From JAOBAU01 sp034667465 (GTDB lineage Bacteria; Acidobacteriota; Thermoanaerobaculia; Gp7-AA8), in contig JAXDJV010000025.1 of assembly GCA_034667465.1 (NCBI GenBank), forward strand, positions 62,001 through 126,000: DNA of 64,000 bases, read 5' to 3'. A program made the position numbers and the translations under genes. Shown piece after piece: positions 8,258-16,749 of the stretch. Numbering within the stretch: the stretch's first letter is position 1; the number at the start of each line of letters is the position of its first letter. The notes below the pieces were generated by a model that was not told the origin of the DNA, did not search any database, and saw only the letters and a list, made by a program, of their open reading frames with translations.

Positions 8258-8294
8258 CCATAGTTCCCAATTTGCTTTAAATTGGGAACTATGG
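8258..8294. promoter_or_regulatory. Perfect hairpin containing the next gene's start codon
   Basis: A 16-nt arm (8258-8273) pairs exactly with 8279-8294 around a 5-nt loop. It starts 11 nt after the M28 stop. The ATG of the next gene (8291) lies within the right arm, so in mRNA the start codon would be base-paired. It could reduce initiation or act as a transcript-end hairpin for the M28 gene; no T-tract follows. Confidence 0.6.
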
Positions 8295-8722
8295 ACGCTA
8301 AATCGATCGCCACGGTGCTTCTCGCAGCCTTCGTCATCGACCGTCTGATCGCAGCGATCATGTTCGTCGCGTCGCTCGTGGCGCTGTCGCATGGCAACGA
8401 TGAAAAGACGCGCGCGACGCGCACCGAACATCTCCGCAAACTCGTCTACTTTCTGATTTCCGGAGTGCTCAGCGCGGCGGTCGTGCTGTCGGGAGTGATC
8501 AGTGTCGACGCGATTCAATTCGGCACGGTACCGAAGGCGTGGAGCGGATTGATCCTCTGGCTGATTCTGGTCGGCGGCGCGAACCGAATCTCCGAGTTCA
8601 TCGGGAAGAGCGAAGCGCCGGCGCCGCCGCCCGCGCCGAAGCAGACGGAGTTTCACGTCGTCGGCACGCTGTCACTCGATGAGAAGAGCCTTGCGAAACT
8701 TCCGGACGTACCCGGCCGATGA
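8291..8722 (+). CDS. Small two-helix membrane protein of unknown function
   Basis: A 143-aa protein with two or three hydrophobic segments (about residues 7-33, 54-75 and 84-100). A Pro/Ala-rich cytoplasmic linker (SEAPAPPPAPK) and a short tail ending VVGTLSLDEKSLAKLP follow. No family is recognised. The stop overlaps the start of the next gene (8719) by 4 nt, an ATGA arrangement, so the two are probably translated together. Its own ATG is inside a strong hairpin. TTG at 8282 is an alternative start. Confidence 0.72.
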   Translation: MDAKSIATVLLAAFVIDRLIAAIMFVASLVALSHGNDEKTRATRTEHLRKLVYFLISGVLSAAVVLSGVISVDAIQFGTVPKAWSGLILWLILVGGANRISEFIGKSEAPAPPPAPKQTEFHVVGTLSLDEKSLAKLPDVPGR

Positions 8723-9939
8723 CGAAGCTCGCCGTCGATCTCGTCCACACCGGCGATGACGATGAGCGCCGCGAGCGCCGCCGCAGACAGACGCGGAGCG
8801 CACTCAGCGCGGTGATCTTCATCGGCGCGATGCTCGCGCTGCTGTCGGCTGCGGAAACGCCGAACGGCGGCACCGGGACAACGACTGACACGATGCAGAC
8901 GCAAACCGTCACAACGACGACAACCACGATTCCGACAACGACGACCATAACCACCACGACGACGATCGCTTCGACGACGCCACCCGTCACCGTCGATCCT
9001 GGAGCGATCGATTTCGGCGCGATGCCGGTCGGCACGAGCGCGACGCAGCCGGTCGCGTTCACGAATCCGGGCGCGAGCGAGTTCGTCACCGCCGGCGTCA
9101 CCGGCAACCTGGCGCCGACCGATTTCACGATCTCGGCTGACAAGTGCGCGCGCATCGCGCCGAACAGCTTCTGTGTCGCGACGATCACCTTCACGCCGCA
9201 CAGCGCCGGACCGCAGACGGCGACGTTCACGCTGCGCGCGGAATCGAGCGCGTCGCTGCCGGTGAATGTAAACGGCAGCGGCGTCGCGCTGGTCGGTGAG
9301 CTCGACTTTCCGGAGAAAGAAGTCCCGCTCGGCAGTCATCGAATCGGTGCGACGTCGCAACGGCCGGTGACGATCGTGAACAACGGCAACGGACCGCTCG
9401 CGATCAAAACGCTGACGTCCGGCGATCCGCAATTCACCGTCGCGGGTTGCGAGGGAACGACGCTTCCCGCCGGCGCGACGTGTCAGGCGACGGTCGAGTT
9501 CCGTCCGCAAACGCGCGGGAAAGTCTCGACGACGCTGACGGCTACAGACGACAGCGGGAAGAGCGCGACGACGATCGTGAGCGGAGTCGGCACGCTGCAC
9601 ATGTTGCGAGCGGTCACGCCTCAGTTCATTCTCAAACCCACGCAGGGACCAGTGGCGACCGTGGCCTTCGAGAACAGCGGCGATGACGTCGTCACGATCG
9701 CCGGCCCTGCAACGATCACGGAGGGCGCGTACTTCATCTTCCGGCAGAGCGATCGTTGCGCAGGAAAAAGTCTGCAGCCCGGCGAGAATTGCACGATCGA
9801 CGTCGGCTCGACCGGCAACACCGGCTCGGCGACGCTCACCGTAACCGGCGACGGCGTCGAAGCGAGCGCCACGTTTCAAACGGGCGGCCGGGCCGTCAAT
9901 CCGAAGAAGTTCCTCGTCCCGCGCGTGAAGATTCAGTGA
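8719..9939 (+). CDS. Membrane-anchored choice-of-anchor-D (ASH-like) repeat protein
   Basis: A 406-aa surface or periplasmic protein. One transmembrane segment at about residues 28-44 follows a positively charged stretch (RRERRRRQTR). A Thr-rich stalk at about 53-88 comes next, then two clear tandem Ig-like choice-of-anchor D domains and a third partial one. The domains are seen from repeating phrases: IDFGAMPVGTSATQPV and LDFPEKEVPLGSHRIGATS at their starts, C...LPAGATCQATVEF and C...LQPGENCTIDV at their ends. Such domains have no catalysis and usually mediate binding at the cell surface. It is coupled by a 4-nt overlap to the preceding small membrane protein. Confidence 0.85.
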   Translation: MTKLAVDLVHTGDDDERRERRRRQTRSALSAVIFIGAMLALLSAAETPNGGTGTTTDTMQTQTVTTTTTTIPTTTTITTTTTIASTTPPVTVDPGAIDFGAMPVGTSATQPVAFTNPGASEFVTAGVTGNLAPTDFTISADKCARIAPNSFCVATITFTPHSAGPQTATFTLRAESSASLPVNVNGSGVALVGELDFPEKEVPLGSHRIGATSQRPVTIVNNGNGPLAIKTLTSGDPQFTVAGCEGTTLPAGATCQATVEFRPQTRGKVSTTLTATDDSGKSATTIVSGVGTLHMLRAVTPQFILKPTQGPVATVAFENSGDDVVTIAGPATITEGAYFIFRQSDRCAGKSLQPGENCTIDVGSTGNTGSATLTVTGDGVEASATFQTGGRAVNPKKFLVPRVKIQ

Positions 9940-9944
9940 CGCCG

Positions 9945-10060
9945 TAAATCCTTCTCCCTCCGGGAGAAGGTGCCGCGAAGCGGCGGATGAGGGGGTTGAC
10001 GGATTCGCAAGGCCCCTCACCCGGCCTTCGGCCACCCTCTCCCGGCGGGAGAGGGATTTA
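9945..10060. repeat. Palindrome of the CCTCTCCC...GGGAGAGG type
   Basis: The outer arms TAAATCC (from 9945) and GGATTTA (to 10060) enclose two smaller hairpins, one in each half: CTTCTCCC with GGGAGAAG on the left and CCCTCTCCC with GGGAGAGGG on the right. It fills the gap between two convergent genes, and the TAA stop of the minus-strand glycosyltransferase (10060-10058) lies in its right arm. Confidence 0.75.
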
Positions 10061-10744
10061 ACGACGCCGCAGAAAGCGCGCGCTCATCGCCGTGCAGAAA
10101 ATCCGCAGCGTGTCGCTGAGCGGCTTGTAGTGGCTCGTCGCAACACCGTCGACGAAGCCGAGCGAGATCGGAATCGTGATGATCCGGAAATGCCGCATGC
10201 CGGCGAGGACGAGCACTTCGCTCTCCATGTCGAAGCCGTCCGACCGCAGCGTGATCGCGCGCAGCAGCGACGCCGAATAGAAACGGTAGCCGCTCTGCGA
10301 ATCGTCGACACGCGCGCCGGATCCTTTCGAGATCGCCCACGACGCGAAGCGATTGGCCATGCGCCGCCGCGGCAGCATCTCGCCGAACAGATGCGCGCGT
10401 CCACCGATGATGATGTCGGCGCCGGTCTCGCGCCGCGCCGCGATGAGCTTCGGAATCTCCGTCGGCAGATGCTGGCCGTCGGCATCGAGCGTGACCACGC
10501 CGTCGAATCCCTGCTCGAGCACGTACGCGAATCCGGTCTTCAGCGCGCCGCCTTTGCCGCGATTCACTTCGTGTTTCAGCACGACCGCGCCCGCGTTCGC
10601 GGCGACATCCGCGCTCTCGTCGTGCGAACCGTCATCGACGACGATCACCCGCTCGACATGCGGCAGCGCGCCGACGATGACCGGCGCGATCGTCCGCGCG
10701 GCGTTGAAGGCCGGGATGACGGCGATGATCCGCTCACCGCTCAT
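10058..10744 (-). CDS. Family 2 glycosyltransferase (dolichol-phosphate-mannose-synthase-like)
   Basis: A 228-aa GT-A enzyme that moves a sugar from a nucleotide donor to a lipid or other acceptor. The N-terminal strand AVIPAFNAARTI and VVDDGSHDES bind the nucleotide, TLDADGQHLPTEI holds the metal-binding DxD, and GGRAHLFGE plus the DSQSGYRFYS region match DPMS-like GT2 proteins. No transmembrane segments are seen. The ATG at 10744 overlaps the upstream KS-beta stop by 4 nt (ATGA), so it belongs to the polyketide-like operon, where it could glycosylate the lipid product. Aryl-polyene clusters also carry a GT2. Confidence 0.9.
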   Translation of the reverse strand: MSGERIIAVIPAFNAARTIAPVIVGALPHVERVIVVDDGSHDESADVAANAGAVVLKHEVNRGKGGALKTGFAYVLEQGFDGVVTLDADGQHLPTEIPKLIAARRETGADIIIGGRAHLFGEMLPRRRMANRFASWAISKGSGARVDDSQSGYRFYSASLLRAITLRSDGFDMESEVLVLAGMRHFRIITIPISLGFVDGVATSHYKPLSDTLRIFCTAMSARFLRRR

Positions 10745-11952
10745 CCGTCCTCCCGCGAGATGACGGCGCAGACGATTCCTCCGCCGGCGCTGAGCGAGCT
10801 GACGAGCACGTTGCGCAATTTCATCGGCCGCGATTCGCGCGTCACGTCGATCTTCATCTCCGCATCGCCTTCGTCGAATCCGAATGACGCGTGCAGCGAC
10901 TGTTCGTCGAGCGCCAGCAGCGATGCGACGAGCTGCAGCGCGCCGCCGGCGGAGTACTCGCCGAAGTAACCTTTCGTCGCCACGACCGGCGGCAGGCGCG
11001 AACCGAACAGCGTCTGCAGCGCGCGATATTCGAGCTGATCGCATCGCCGCGTTCCGTTCGCCGATGCGTATACGGCATCGATGTCGTCGAGCGTCAGCTC
11101 CGCGTCTTCGATCGCCGCGCGCATCGTCGCCGCGACCTGCTCGTGACCGTCGCCCCAGTTCGAGATCGACGCCGTCGTATCGCGGCCGATGCCGAATCCC
11201 GCCAGCCAGCCGTAAACCTTCGCGCGGCCGCGCGCGAGCTCGGGCGATTCGGCGAGCAGCACCGCACTCCCCTCGCCGATCGACAGACCATTGCGCAACC
11301 GATCGAAAGGCCGCGCCGGTTCCGCGGCCGCGCCGTTCACGTGCGCCAGCGCGCCGATCCGATCGAGCACGCTGAAGATCATCTCGTTCACTTCTTCGAC
11401 GCCGCCGTGCAGCGCCGCCGGAACCGTTCCCTTCACGATCTGCGACGCCGCGTACATCGCTGCCGCCATCGCCGACGACTCGCGCTGCGTGACGGTCACG
11501 TTGAAACCGCGAAAGCCGGTCTCGATGGCGATGTGACTTCCGGGCGCGTTCGCAACCGACTCCGCGAAGAGCTGCGGCGGCGCGAGCGCGGCCCCTTTCG
11601 CAACGTACTCGTGCATGTATTCGACCGACGTCTGCACCGGACCGAACGCCGTGCCGAGCACGACGCCGTTCTCGGGCGCGAGTGCGGCGCCGGAATCGAG
11701 CATCGCCATGTGCGCGGCGCTCACCGCGAACCGCGACAGCATGTTCATCCGGCGCATCTTCATCGGCGCGATGAACTGCTTCGGCACGAAGTCGCGAATC
11801 AGACCGGCGCTGTGCGCCGACAATCCCTCCGTGTCGAATCGCTCGACCGGCTGCACGCCGCTCACGCCGCCGCGCAGCAGACCGCGGAACGCTTCGATGC
11901 CGACTGCGCCGGGTGCCACGACCCCGATGCCTGTGATCGCAACGCGATTCAT
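10741..11952 (-). CDS. Ketosynthase-like chain-length factor (KS-beta)
   Basis: A 403-aa thiolase-fold protein, paralogous to the KS-alpha gene upstream. The catalytic Cys region (TACASAG in the partner) reads VTQRESSAM here, with Gln at or next to the Cys position. The first His region reads ASANGTRRCDQ and the second reads FGEYSAGG instead of FGHTLGAAGG. All three catalytic residues are therefore missing, as in chain-length factors of type II polyketide systems. It should form a heterodimer with the active KS and shape product length. Its stop overlaps the glycosyltransferase start by 4 nt. Confidence 0.87.
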   Translation of the reverse strand: MNRVAITGIGVVAPGAVGIEAFRGLLRGGVSGVQPVERFDTEGLSAHSAGLIRDFVPKQFIAPMKMRRMNMLSRFAVSAAHMAMLDSGAALAPENGVVLGTAFGPVQTSVEYMHEYVAKGAALAPPQLFAESVANAPGSHIAIETGFRGFNVTVTQRESSAMAAAMYAASQIVKGTVPAALHGGVEEVNEMIFSVLDRIGALAHVNGAAAEPARPFDRLRNGLSIGEGSAVLLAESPELARGRAKVYGWLAGFGIGRDTTASISNWGDGHEQVAATMRAAIEDAELTLDDIDAVYASANGTRRCDQLEYRALQTLFGSRLPPVVATKGYFGEYSAGGALQLVASLLALDEQSLHASFGFDEGDAEMKIDVTRESRPMKLRNVLVSSLSAGGGIVCAVISREDG

Positions 11953-11966
11953 AAGGAAGGCGGCGT

Positions 11967-13196
11967 TTATAGCACGCGCGAGAACAGCAGGCTGACGTTG
12001 CTGCCGCCGAACCCGAATGTGTTCGACAGCACGTTCGTCATCGCCAGCGGACGCGGAGTGTTCGGAACGTAATCGAGCGTGCAGTCGTCGGCGGCGCGAT
12101 CGAGTCGCAGCGTCGGCGGCGCCAGCTGATTCTGCAGCGCGAGCACGGTGATCACCGCTTCGATTCCGCCGGCCGCGCCGAGCGTGTGACCGAAGAACGA
12201 TTTCGATGAGGAGACCGGAACGCCCGCGCCGATCGCGCTGATGATCGCTTTCGTTTCCGCCGAGTCGTTGAGCAGCGTGCCGGTGCCGTGCGCGTTGACG
12301 TAGTCGATCGACGCCGGCGCGACGTTGCCGTCGCCGAGCGCGCCGTTCATCGCCGCTTCGGCGCCGCGTCCATCTTCCGCGGGCGCGGTCGGATGATGCG
12401 CATCGCACGTCGCGCCGTAGCCGCGCAGTTCCGCGATGATCTTCGCGCCGCGCGCGACCGCGTCGTCCCATCGTTCGAGAACCAGATACGCGGCTCCTTC
12501 ACCGAGCGTGATCCCTTTTCGTTCCGCGCTGAACGGCGAGCAGGGCGCAGGATCGACCGCCTGCAACACGTTGAAACCGCTGTAGGTGAGCCGGCAGAGC
12601 GCGTCGCTGCCGCCGGCGATGGCCGCGTCCGCGTGATGCGAGCGAAGGAGATCGGCCGCGACGCCGATCGCCGCGCCGGCAGATGCGCACGCGGTCGCAT
12701 TCGACATCACGCCGCCGCCGAGTCCGAAGACGGACGCGACGGCTTCGCTCGGACCGGACGTCGGCTGCTGCAACACGCGCGACGCGCGCGCGCGGCGACG
12801 ACCTTTGACGAGCCGGCGAAAGTAATACTCCTCACCTTCGAGCAGTCCGCCGGTCGAGGTGCCGGTCGAGACGATGGCGCGCTCGCGCGGCAGCGGCTTC
12901 GTTGCGCCGGCGTCCGCCTGTTTCACCGCTTCGTCGGCGGCGACGATTGCGAGCAGATCGCTGCGCGACAATCGCTTCGCTTCGCGCGCATCGATCGGCA
13001 CGAGCTCCGCGAGATCGACGTTCACTTCGGCGGCGATGTCAGTCGGAAACGTCTCCCCTTCGAAACGCGACATGACGCCGATCCCGGCGCGCGATTCCTG
13101 AATCGAGCGCCAGACCTCGTCCTTGTTGCGGCCGATGGAACAGATGATGCCGGCGCCTGTGACGGCGATTCGAATCGTGGGGTCCGCTCTACGCAT
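11967..13196 (-). CDS. Beta-ketoacyl-ACP synthase (KS-alpha, FabF-like)
   Basis: A 409-aa condensing enzyme that extends ACP-bound acyl chains with malonyl-ACP. The Cys-His-His triad is intact: Cys in ATACASAGAA, His in VNAHGTGTLLND and His in FGHTLGAAGG. The N-terminus IAVTGAGIICSIG is typical of FabF-type enzymes. It overlaps the hotdog gene upstream by 8 nt and is followed 14 nt later by the catalytically dead KS-beta. That pairing points to a specialised type II pathway such as aryl polyenes or polyketides rather than housekeeping FabF. Confidence 0.92.
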   Translation of the reverse strand: MRRADPTIRIAVTGAGIICSIGRNKDEVWRSIQESRAGIGVMSRFEGETFPTDIAAEVNVDLAELVPIDAREAKRLSRSDLLAIVAADEAVKQADAGATKPLPRERAIVSTGTSTGGLLEGEEYYFRRLVKGRRRARASRVLQQPTSGPSEAVASVFGLGGGVMSNATACASAGAAIGVAADLLRSHHADAAIAGGSDALCRLTYSGFNVLQAVDPAPCSPFSAERKGITLGEGAAYLVLERWDDAVARGAKIIAELRGYGATCDAHHPTAPAEDGRGAEAAMNGALGDGNVAPASIDYVNAHGTGTLLNDSAETKAIISAIGAGVPVSSSKSFFGHTLGAAGGIEAVITVLALQNQLAPPTLRLDRAADDCTLDYVPNTPRPLAMTNVLSNTFGFGGSNVSLLFSRVL

Positions 13197-13563
13197 CCGG
13201 TTCGGCGAGATAAAACCTGCCGCTGACGCATTCTAGTCCATCGACGGAGCCGGTCCCGCTGAAGCGATAGATCGCGCCGAATGCGGCATCCAGCGCAACG
13301 CGAATGCGAACGACGTCACCGGCGATGATCGGCCGCGTCACCGTGCAGCGATCGATGCCGGTGAGATACGCATGCGTCGCTTTCCCTTCGAACGCGATTC
13401 CGCCCGCCACCTGCGCCATCGCCTCGACGACCATGATCTCGAGCGCGAGCGGATCGTTGGCGGTGCAAACGAACTCCCCCTCGATCGTTTTGTCGTCGAT
13501 GCGCCGCGCATCCGACGCCGCCCGAAACGGGATCTGGTGAGGAAGATTGGAGAGCCAGCTCAT
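13189..13563 (-). CDS. Hotdog-fold 3-hydroxyacyl-ACP dehydratase-like protein
   Basis: A 124-aa FabZ/FabA-like hotdog protein. The central helix LEIMVVEAMAQVAGG carries the Glu of the FabZ active site. The other catalytic residue, the His of the usual HFPGxPxxPG loop, is not present (the region reads FVCTANDPLALE). It may have a changed active site, or act as a non-catalytic partner or thioester-binding protein. The ATG at 13563 is chosen over a longer frame that would start inside the 13575-13652 palindrome. The end overlaps the KS start by 8 nt, and the ACP lies upstream. Confidence 0.8.
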   Translation of the reverse strand: MSWLSNLPHQIPFRAASDARRIDDKTIEGEFVCTANDPLALEIMVVEAMAQVAGGIAFEGKATHAYLTGIDRCTVTRPIIAGDVVRIRVALDAAFGAIYRFSGTGSVDGLECVSGRFYLAEPDA

Positions 13564-13574
13564 CGCAAACCAGG

Positions 13575-13652
13575 GTGCTGAGTGCTGAGTGCAGAGTGCT
13601 GAGTCGGGGACGAAGCGGTTTGACTCAGCACTCTGCACTCAGCACTCAGCAC
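13575..13652. repeat. Heptad-unit palindrome, class GTGCTGA
   Basis: Perfect 31-nt inverted arms (13575-13605 and 13622-13652), each made of four 7-nt units (GTGCTGA, GTGCTGA, GTGCAGA, GTGCTGA) plus GTC. A 16-nt spacer separates the arms. It sits between the hotdog gene and the ACP gene. Sister copies are at 15276-15354 and 27144-27226. Confidence 0.93.
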
Positions 13653-13656
13653 TGAT

Positions 13657-13944
13657 TCAGGCTTCGGTCGGTTCTGTGGCGAGCTTCGACTCCGCGAGCT
13701 TCGACTCGACGAGCTTCCCGAGCGAGGAGATCGAGCGAAAGTGCGCGCGCGCGGAGCTCTCGTTCTTCACCTTGATGCCGAATTCGGATTCCAGCATCAC
13801 GACGATCTCGAGGGCGTCGATCGAATCGAGTCCGAGGCCGCCTTCGAAAAGCGGCTCGTCGTCGCCGATGTCGTCGGCGGTCATGTCTTCAAACTTCAGC
13901 CGCTCGATGAGCAGCTCTTTGAGTTTACGGTTGAGGTCGGTCAT
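13657..13944 (-). CDS. Acyl carrier protein
   Basis: A 95-aa carrier protein that holds the growing acyl chain on a phosphopantetheine arm. The attachment Ser is in GLGLDSIDALEI at about residues 36-47, followed by the usual acidic helix (VVMLESEFGIKV). The C-terminal 15 or so residues (SKLAESKLATEPTEA) are longer than in housekeeping AcpP. It lies between the flavin-dependent enzyme and the dehydratase-like gene, so it is the dedicated ACP of this cluster. No phosphopantetheinyl transferase is visible in the window. Confidence 0.94.
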   Translation of the reverse strand: MTDLNRKLKELLIERLKFEDMTADDIGDDEPLFEGGLGLDSIDALEIVVMLESEFGIKVKNESSARAHFRSISSLGKLVESKLAESKLATEPTEA

Positions 13945-13963
13945 AGGAAAAGTTCGTGCATTT

Positions 13964-15220
13964 TCACACAGAAGCGGCGCCGGGCAGTCTTTCCCATTCG
14001 ATCCGCGGCGCGATCATGCCGCGCCATTTCTGCAGCTTCACGAGAAAGAAGAAGAGCGCCAGCCCGCCGCGGTCGCGTCGCCGCGCGAAAACGTTGCCCG
14101 CCAGAATTCCGACAATCACCTTCACCAGACCGTGATTCGGCCGCGGCTGCATGAAGACTTCGAGAAACTCCGGCCGATAGAAACCATTGATGAAGCGAAG
14201 GTATTTGTCGAGCGCCTTCTGCAGCGTTCCCTGATAGCGCAGCAGCGGACGCATCGCGCCGCGACGAAGCCGGATCTCGAGGGCATTCGCCGCCATGTCG
14301 GCCGACTGCATGGCCATGAAGACTCCGGTCGAGAAAATCGGATCGAGAAATCCGGCGGCGTCGCCGATCAGCGCGAAATTCGGACCGACGAGCCTCTTCA
14401 TCCGGAAGGAGAAATCTTTGCGAACGTACGTCTGCGAAACGCGCTCCGCCGCCTGCATCACTTTCGCGACGTGCGGTGCTCCTGCAATCGTTCGCGCCAG
14501 CAGTTCCTCGGCCGTCAATCCACAACGCTTCAAATGATCTCTGTCGACGACGAGCCCGACGCTCATCACGTCGGCAGTGATCGGAATCAGCCAGAACCAC
14601 GCATCGCGCAGCACGACGATCACCGTGTTGCCGGCGTCGCGCCCTTCGGGGCGCTGCACGTTGCGGTAGTGCGAAAAGATGGCGATCTTCTTCAGCCCAT
14701 CGATATCGGATTTGACGCCGACCCGCTGTCCGACGACCGAGCCATGCCCGCTGGCGTCGACGACGAAACGCGCTTCGAGCTGTTCGCCGTTCGCGCACGT
14801 CACAACCGCGCGATTCGGATCGTCGAGATCGATCGATGCAACGCCGGTCCCTTCGCGCACTTCGACGCCCTGACTCGCAGCGTTGCGAAGAAGAAGATGA
14901 TCGAACTCCGCGCGCTCGACCTGGAACGAGCGGTGGTATCGCTCTTCGAGATTGCTGTCGAAATGAAAGCGGACGCGGATCTCTCCGTCGCCCGTCAGAA
15001 ACTCCGCGCCGTACTTCGGATGAAACTCGCCCGCCGAAAGCTGATCGGCGACGCCCAGCCGCGCGAAGAGATCGTTGTTGTACGGAAGCAGCGACTCGCC
15101 GATCTGAAAGCGCGGAAAGCGATCGCGCTCCAGCAGCGTCACGGAAAACCCCTTGCGAGCCAGAAGCGTCGCCGCCGTCGATCCGCCCGGCCCACCGCCA
15201 ATCACGATTACGTCTTTCAT
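13964..15220 (-). CDS. FAD-dependent halogenase-like oxidoreductase
   Basis: A 418-aa flavoprotein. The FAD-binding GGGPGGSTAA is at about residues 8-17, ERDRFPRFQIGES follows, and GDAAGFLDPIFSTG is the second FAD motif. The flavin-dependent-halogenase signature WxWxIP is present as WFWLIP, and a conserved-type Lys occurs in PKYGAEF. Halogenases of this branch often act on carrier-protein-bound substrates, and the ACP gene follows 19 nt downstream. Halogenation or oxidation of an ACP-tethered intermediate is the likely role. The geranylgeranyl-reductase group shares the fold, so halogenation is not proven. Confidence 0.85.
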   Translation of the reverse strand: MKDVIVIGGGPGGSTAATLLARKGFSVTLLERDRFPRFQIGESLLPYNNDLFARLGVADQLSAGEFHPKYGAEFLTGDGEIRVRFHFDSNLEERYHRSFQVERAEFDHLLLRNAASQGVEVREGTGVASIDLDDPNRAVVTCANGEQLEARFVVDASGHGSVVGQRVGVKSDIDGLKKIAIFSHYRNVQRPEGRDAGNTVIVVLRDAWFWLIPITADVMSVGLVVDRDHLKRCGLTAEELLARTIAGAPHVAKVMQAAERVSQTYVRKDFSFRMKRLVGPNFALIGDAAGFLDPIFSTGVFMAMQSADMAANALEIRLRRGAMRPLLRYQGTLQKALDKYLRFINGFYRPEFLEVFMQPRPNHGLVKVIVGILAGNVFARRRDRGGLALFFFLVKLQKWRGMIAPRIEWERLPGAASV

Positions 15221-15275
15221 GGACGGCGGTTGGAACGCTCTCCCATGCGGCGTGCATTTCTGCTTCGCCACAAAG

Positions 15276-15354
15276 GTGCAGAGTGCTGAGTCGGGGAAGC
15301 CCATACGCGGATGGTTCTGCCTTGACTCAGCACTCTGCACTCAGCACTCAGCAC
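15276..15354. repeat. Heptad-unit palindrome, class GTGCTGA, shortened left arm
   Basis: The left arm (15276-15292) has two 7-nt units plus GTC; the right arm (15324-15354) has four units. The 31-nt spacer ends CTGCCTTGACT, close to the GCCTTTACT core seen in other copies. It lies between the divergent halogenase-like and AMP-ligase genes, so it is part of their shared promoter region. Confidence 0.88.
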
Positions 15355-15396
15355 CCTCTTCGGTGGCTTTCGCGGATGTTATCCTCGCCGAGTCCG

Positions 15397-16749
15397 ATGC
15401 TTTCTCGTTTCCTCTCTCTCGCGGCGGAGGCGCCCGACGCGCCGGCGCTGATCGATGGCGCCAGCGGTTTCGTCGTCACGCGCGGAGCGCTGGCGGCGCG
15501 TGGCCGCGAGATTGCCGCGCAGCTTCGCGACGTCGCGGCGGGTGAGCTCGTCGCGGTTCAGCTGCCGAACTCGGCCGATTTCATCGCCAGCTTCCTTGCG
15601 GCGCTCGAACGAAAGCTCGTCTTCGTCCCGATCGATCGCGATGCTACGCCGACCGAGGTCGCGCGCATCCTCGGCCACTTCTCCGTCCGCGCGCTCGTTT
15701 ACCGCGCGGAGCGCGGCGTCACGGTAACGCTGCGCAACGCAGGCACGCCTCCGATTCCGGTCGACGCGCGCCTCATCAAACTCTCATCCGGTTCCACCGG
15801 CACGCCGAAAGGGATCGTCACCAGCGAAGCGAATCTCATCGCCGACTGCACGAACATCTGCGCGACGATGGACATCCGCGCCGGCGACCGCAACTTCGGC
15901 GCGATCCCCTTCTCGCATTCGTACGGCTTCTCGAATCTCGTCACGCCGCTGCTGATGCAGGGAACCGCGATCGTCATCTCCAACGAATACCTGCCGCAGT
16001 CGATCGTCGATCTCTGCAACCGTTTCGAATGCACGATCGTCCCCGGCATTCCGATGATGTTCGATCATCTGACGTCGCTGCCGCCGGAAGATGGCGGCTT
16101 CCGTACCGTCCGCACGTTCCTCTCAGCCGGCGCGCCGCTTCCCTCATCGACGTCGCGCCGTTTTCGCGAGCGCTTCGGACTTCCCGTCCACACGTTCTAC
16201 GGCTGCAGCGAATGCGGCGGCATCACGTACGACCGCGCCGGCGCCGCCGTCGAGCGCAACACCGTTGGCCATGCGATGGAGAACGTCACGCTCACGCGCA
16301 CCGACGCGGCGCGCATGCAGGTCACGAGCGATTCCGTCGCCCTCGGCTACCTGCACGATGCGCAGACGTTCGTAGCCATCGAAGCGTCGACGTTCATGAC
16401 TGACGATCTCGTCGAGATCGACGCGAACGGCGAAGTGTCGATGACCGGCCGCGCCGGCGATCTGATCAACGCCGCCGGCAAGAAAGTGAATCCGCGCGAG
16501 ATCGAGCAGATCCTGCTGCAGATGGACGGCGTTCGCGAAGCGAAAGCGTGGGGCGAGCCGGCCGGCGCGCGTGGTGACGTCGTCGCCGTCGCGATCGTCG
16601 CCAGTCCCGACGTCACGCGCGAACAGGTGCGCGCGTTCTGCCGCGAACGGCTGTCGCCGCACAAGGTGCCGCGCATCGTGAAGCTGATCGAATCGATTCC
16701 GGTCGACGAACGCGGCAAGTTCAAACGTTCGGCGCTCGCGCTGTTATAG
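15397..16749 (+). CDS. Acyl/aryl-AMP ligase (ANL superfamily)
   Basis: A 450-aa adenylating enzyme that activates a carboxylic acid as acyl-AMP and passes it to CoA or an ACP. The AMP-binding P-loop is LSSGSTGTPKG, the aromatic/ACHECK motif is YGCSECGG, and the hinge region VEIDANGEVSMTGRAGDLINAAGKKV precedes a small C-terminal domain with the catalytic Lys near GKFKRS. It is slightly short for the family. It faces away from the halogenase-like gene. In this cluster it would load the starter acid onto the ACP, as in aryl-polyene pathways. The start ATG 15397 avoids a reading through the upstream palindrome. Confidence 0.9.
   Translation: MLSRFLSLAAEAPDAPALIDGASGFVVTRGALAARGREIAAQLRDVAAGELVAVQLPNSADFIASFLAALERKLVFVPIDRDATPTEVARILGHFSVRALVYRAERGVTVTLRNAGTPPIPVDARLIKLSSGSTGTPKGIVTSEANLIADCTNICATMDIRAGDRNFGAIPFSHSYGFSNLVTPLLMQGTAIVISNEYLPQSIVDLCNRFECTIVPGIPMMFDHLTSLPPEDGGFRTVRTFLSAGAPLPSSTSRRFRERFGLPVHTFYGCSECGGITYDRAGAAVERNTVGHAMENVTLTRTDAARMQVTSDSVALGYLHDAQTFVAIEASTFMTDDLVEIDANGEVSMTGRAGDLINAAGKKVNPREIEQILLQMDGVREAKAWGEPAGARGDVVAVAIVASPDVTREQVRAFCRERLSPHKVPRIVKLIESIPVDERGKFKRSALALL

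Noticed and set aside
13575..13652. The heptad-unit palindromes considered as CRISPR arrays
   Set aside because: They are single inverted pairs with one spacer, not direct repeats with many spacers, and no cas gene is present.
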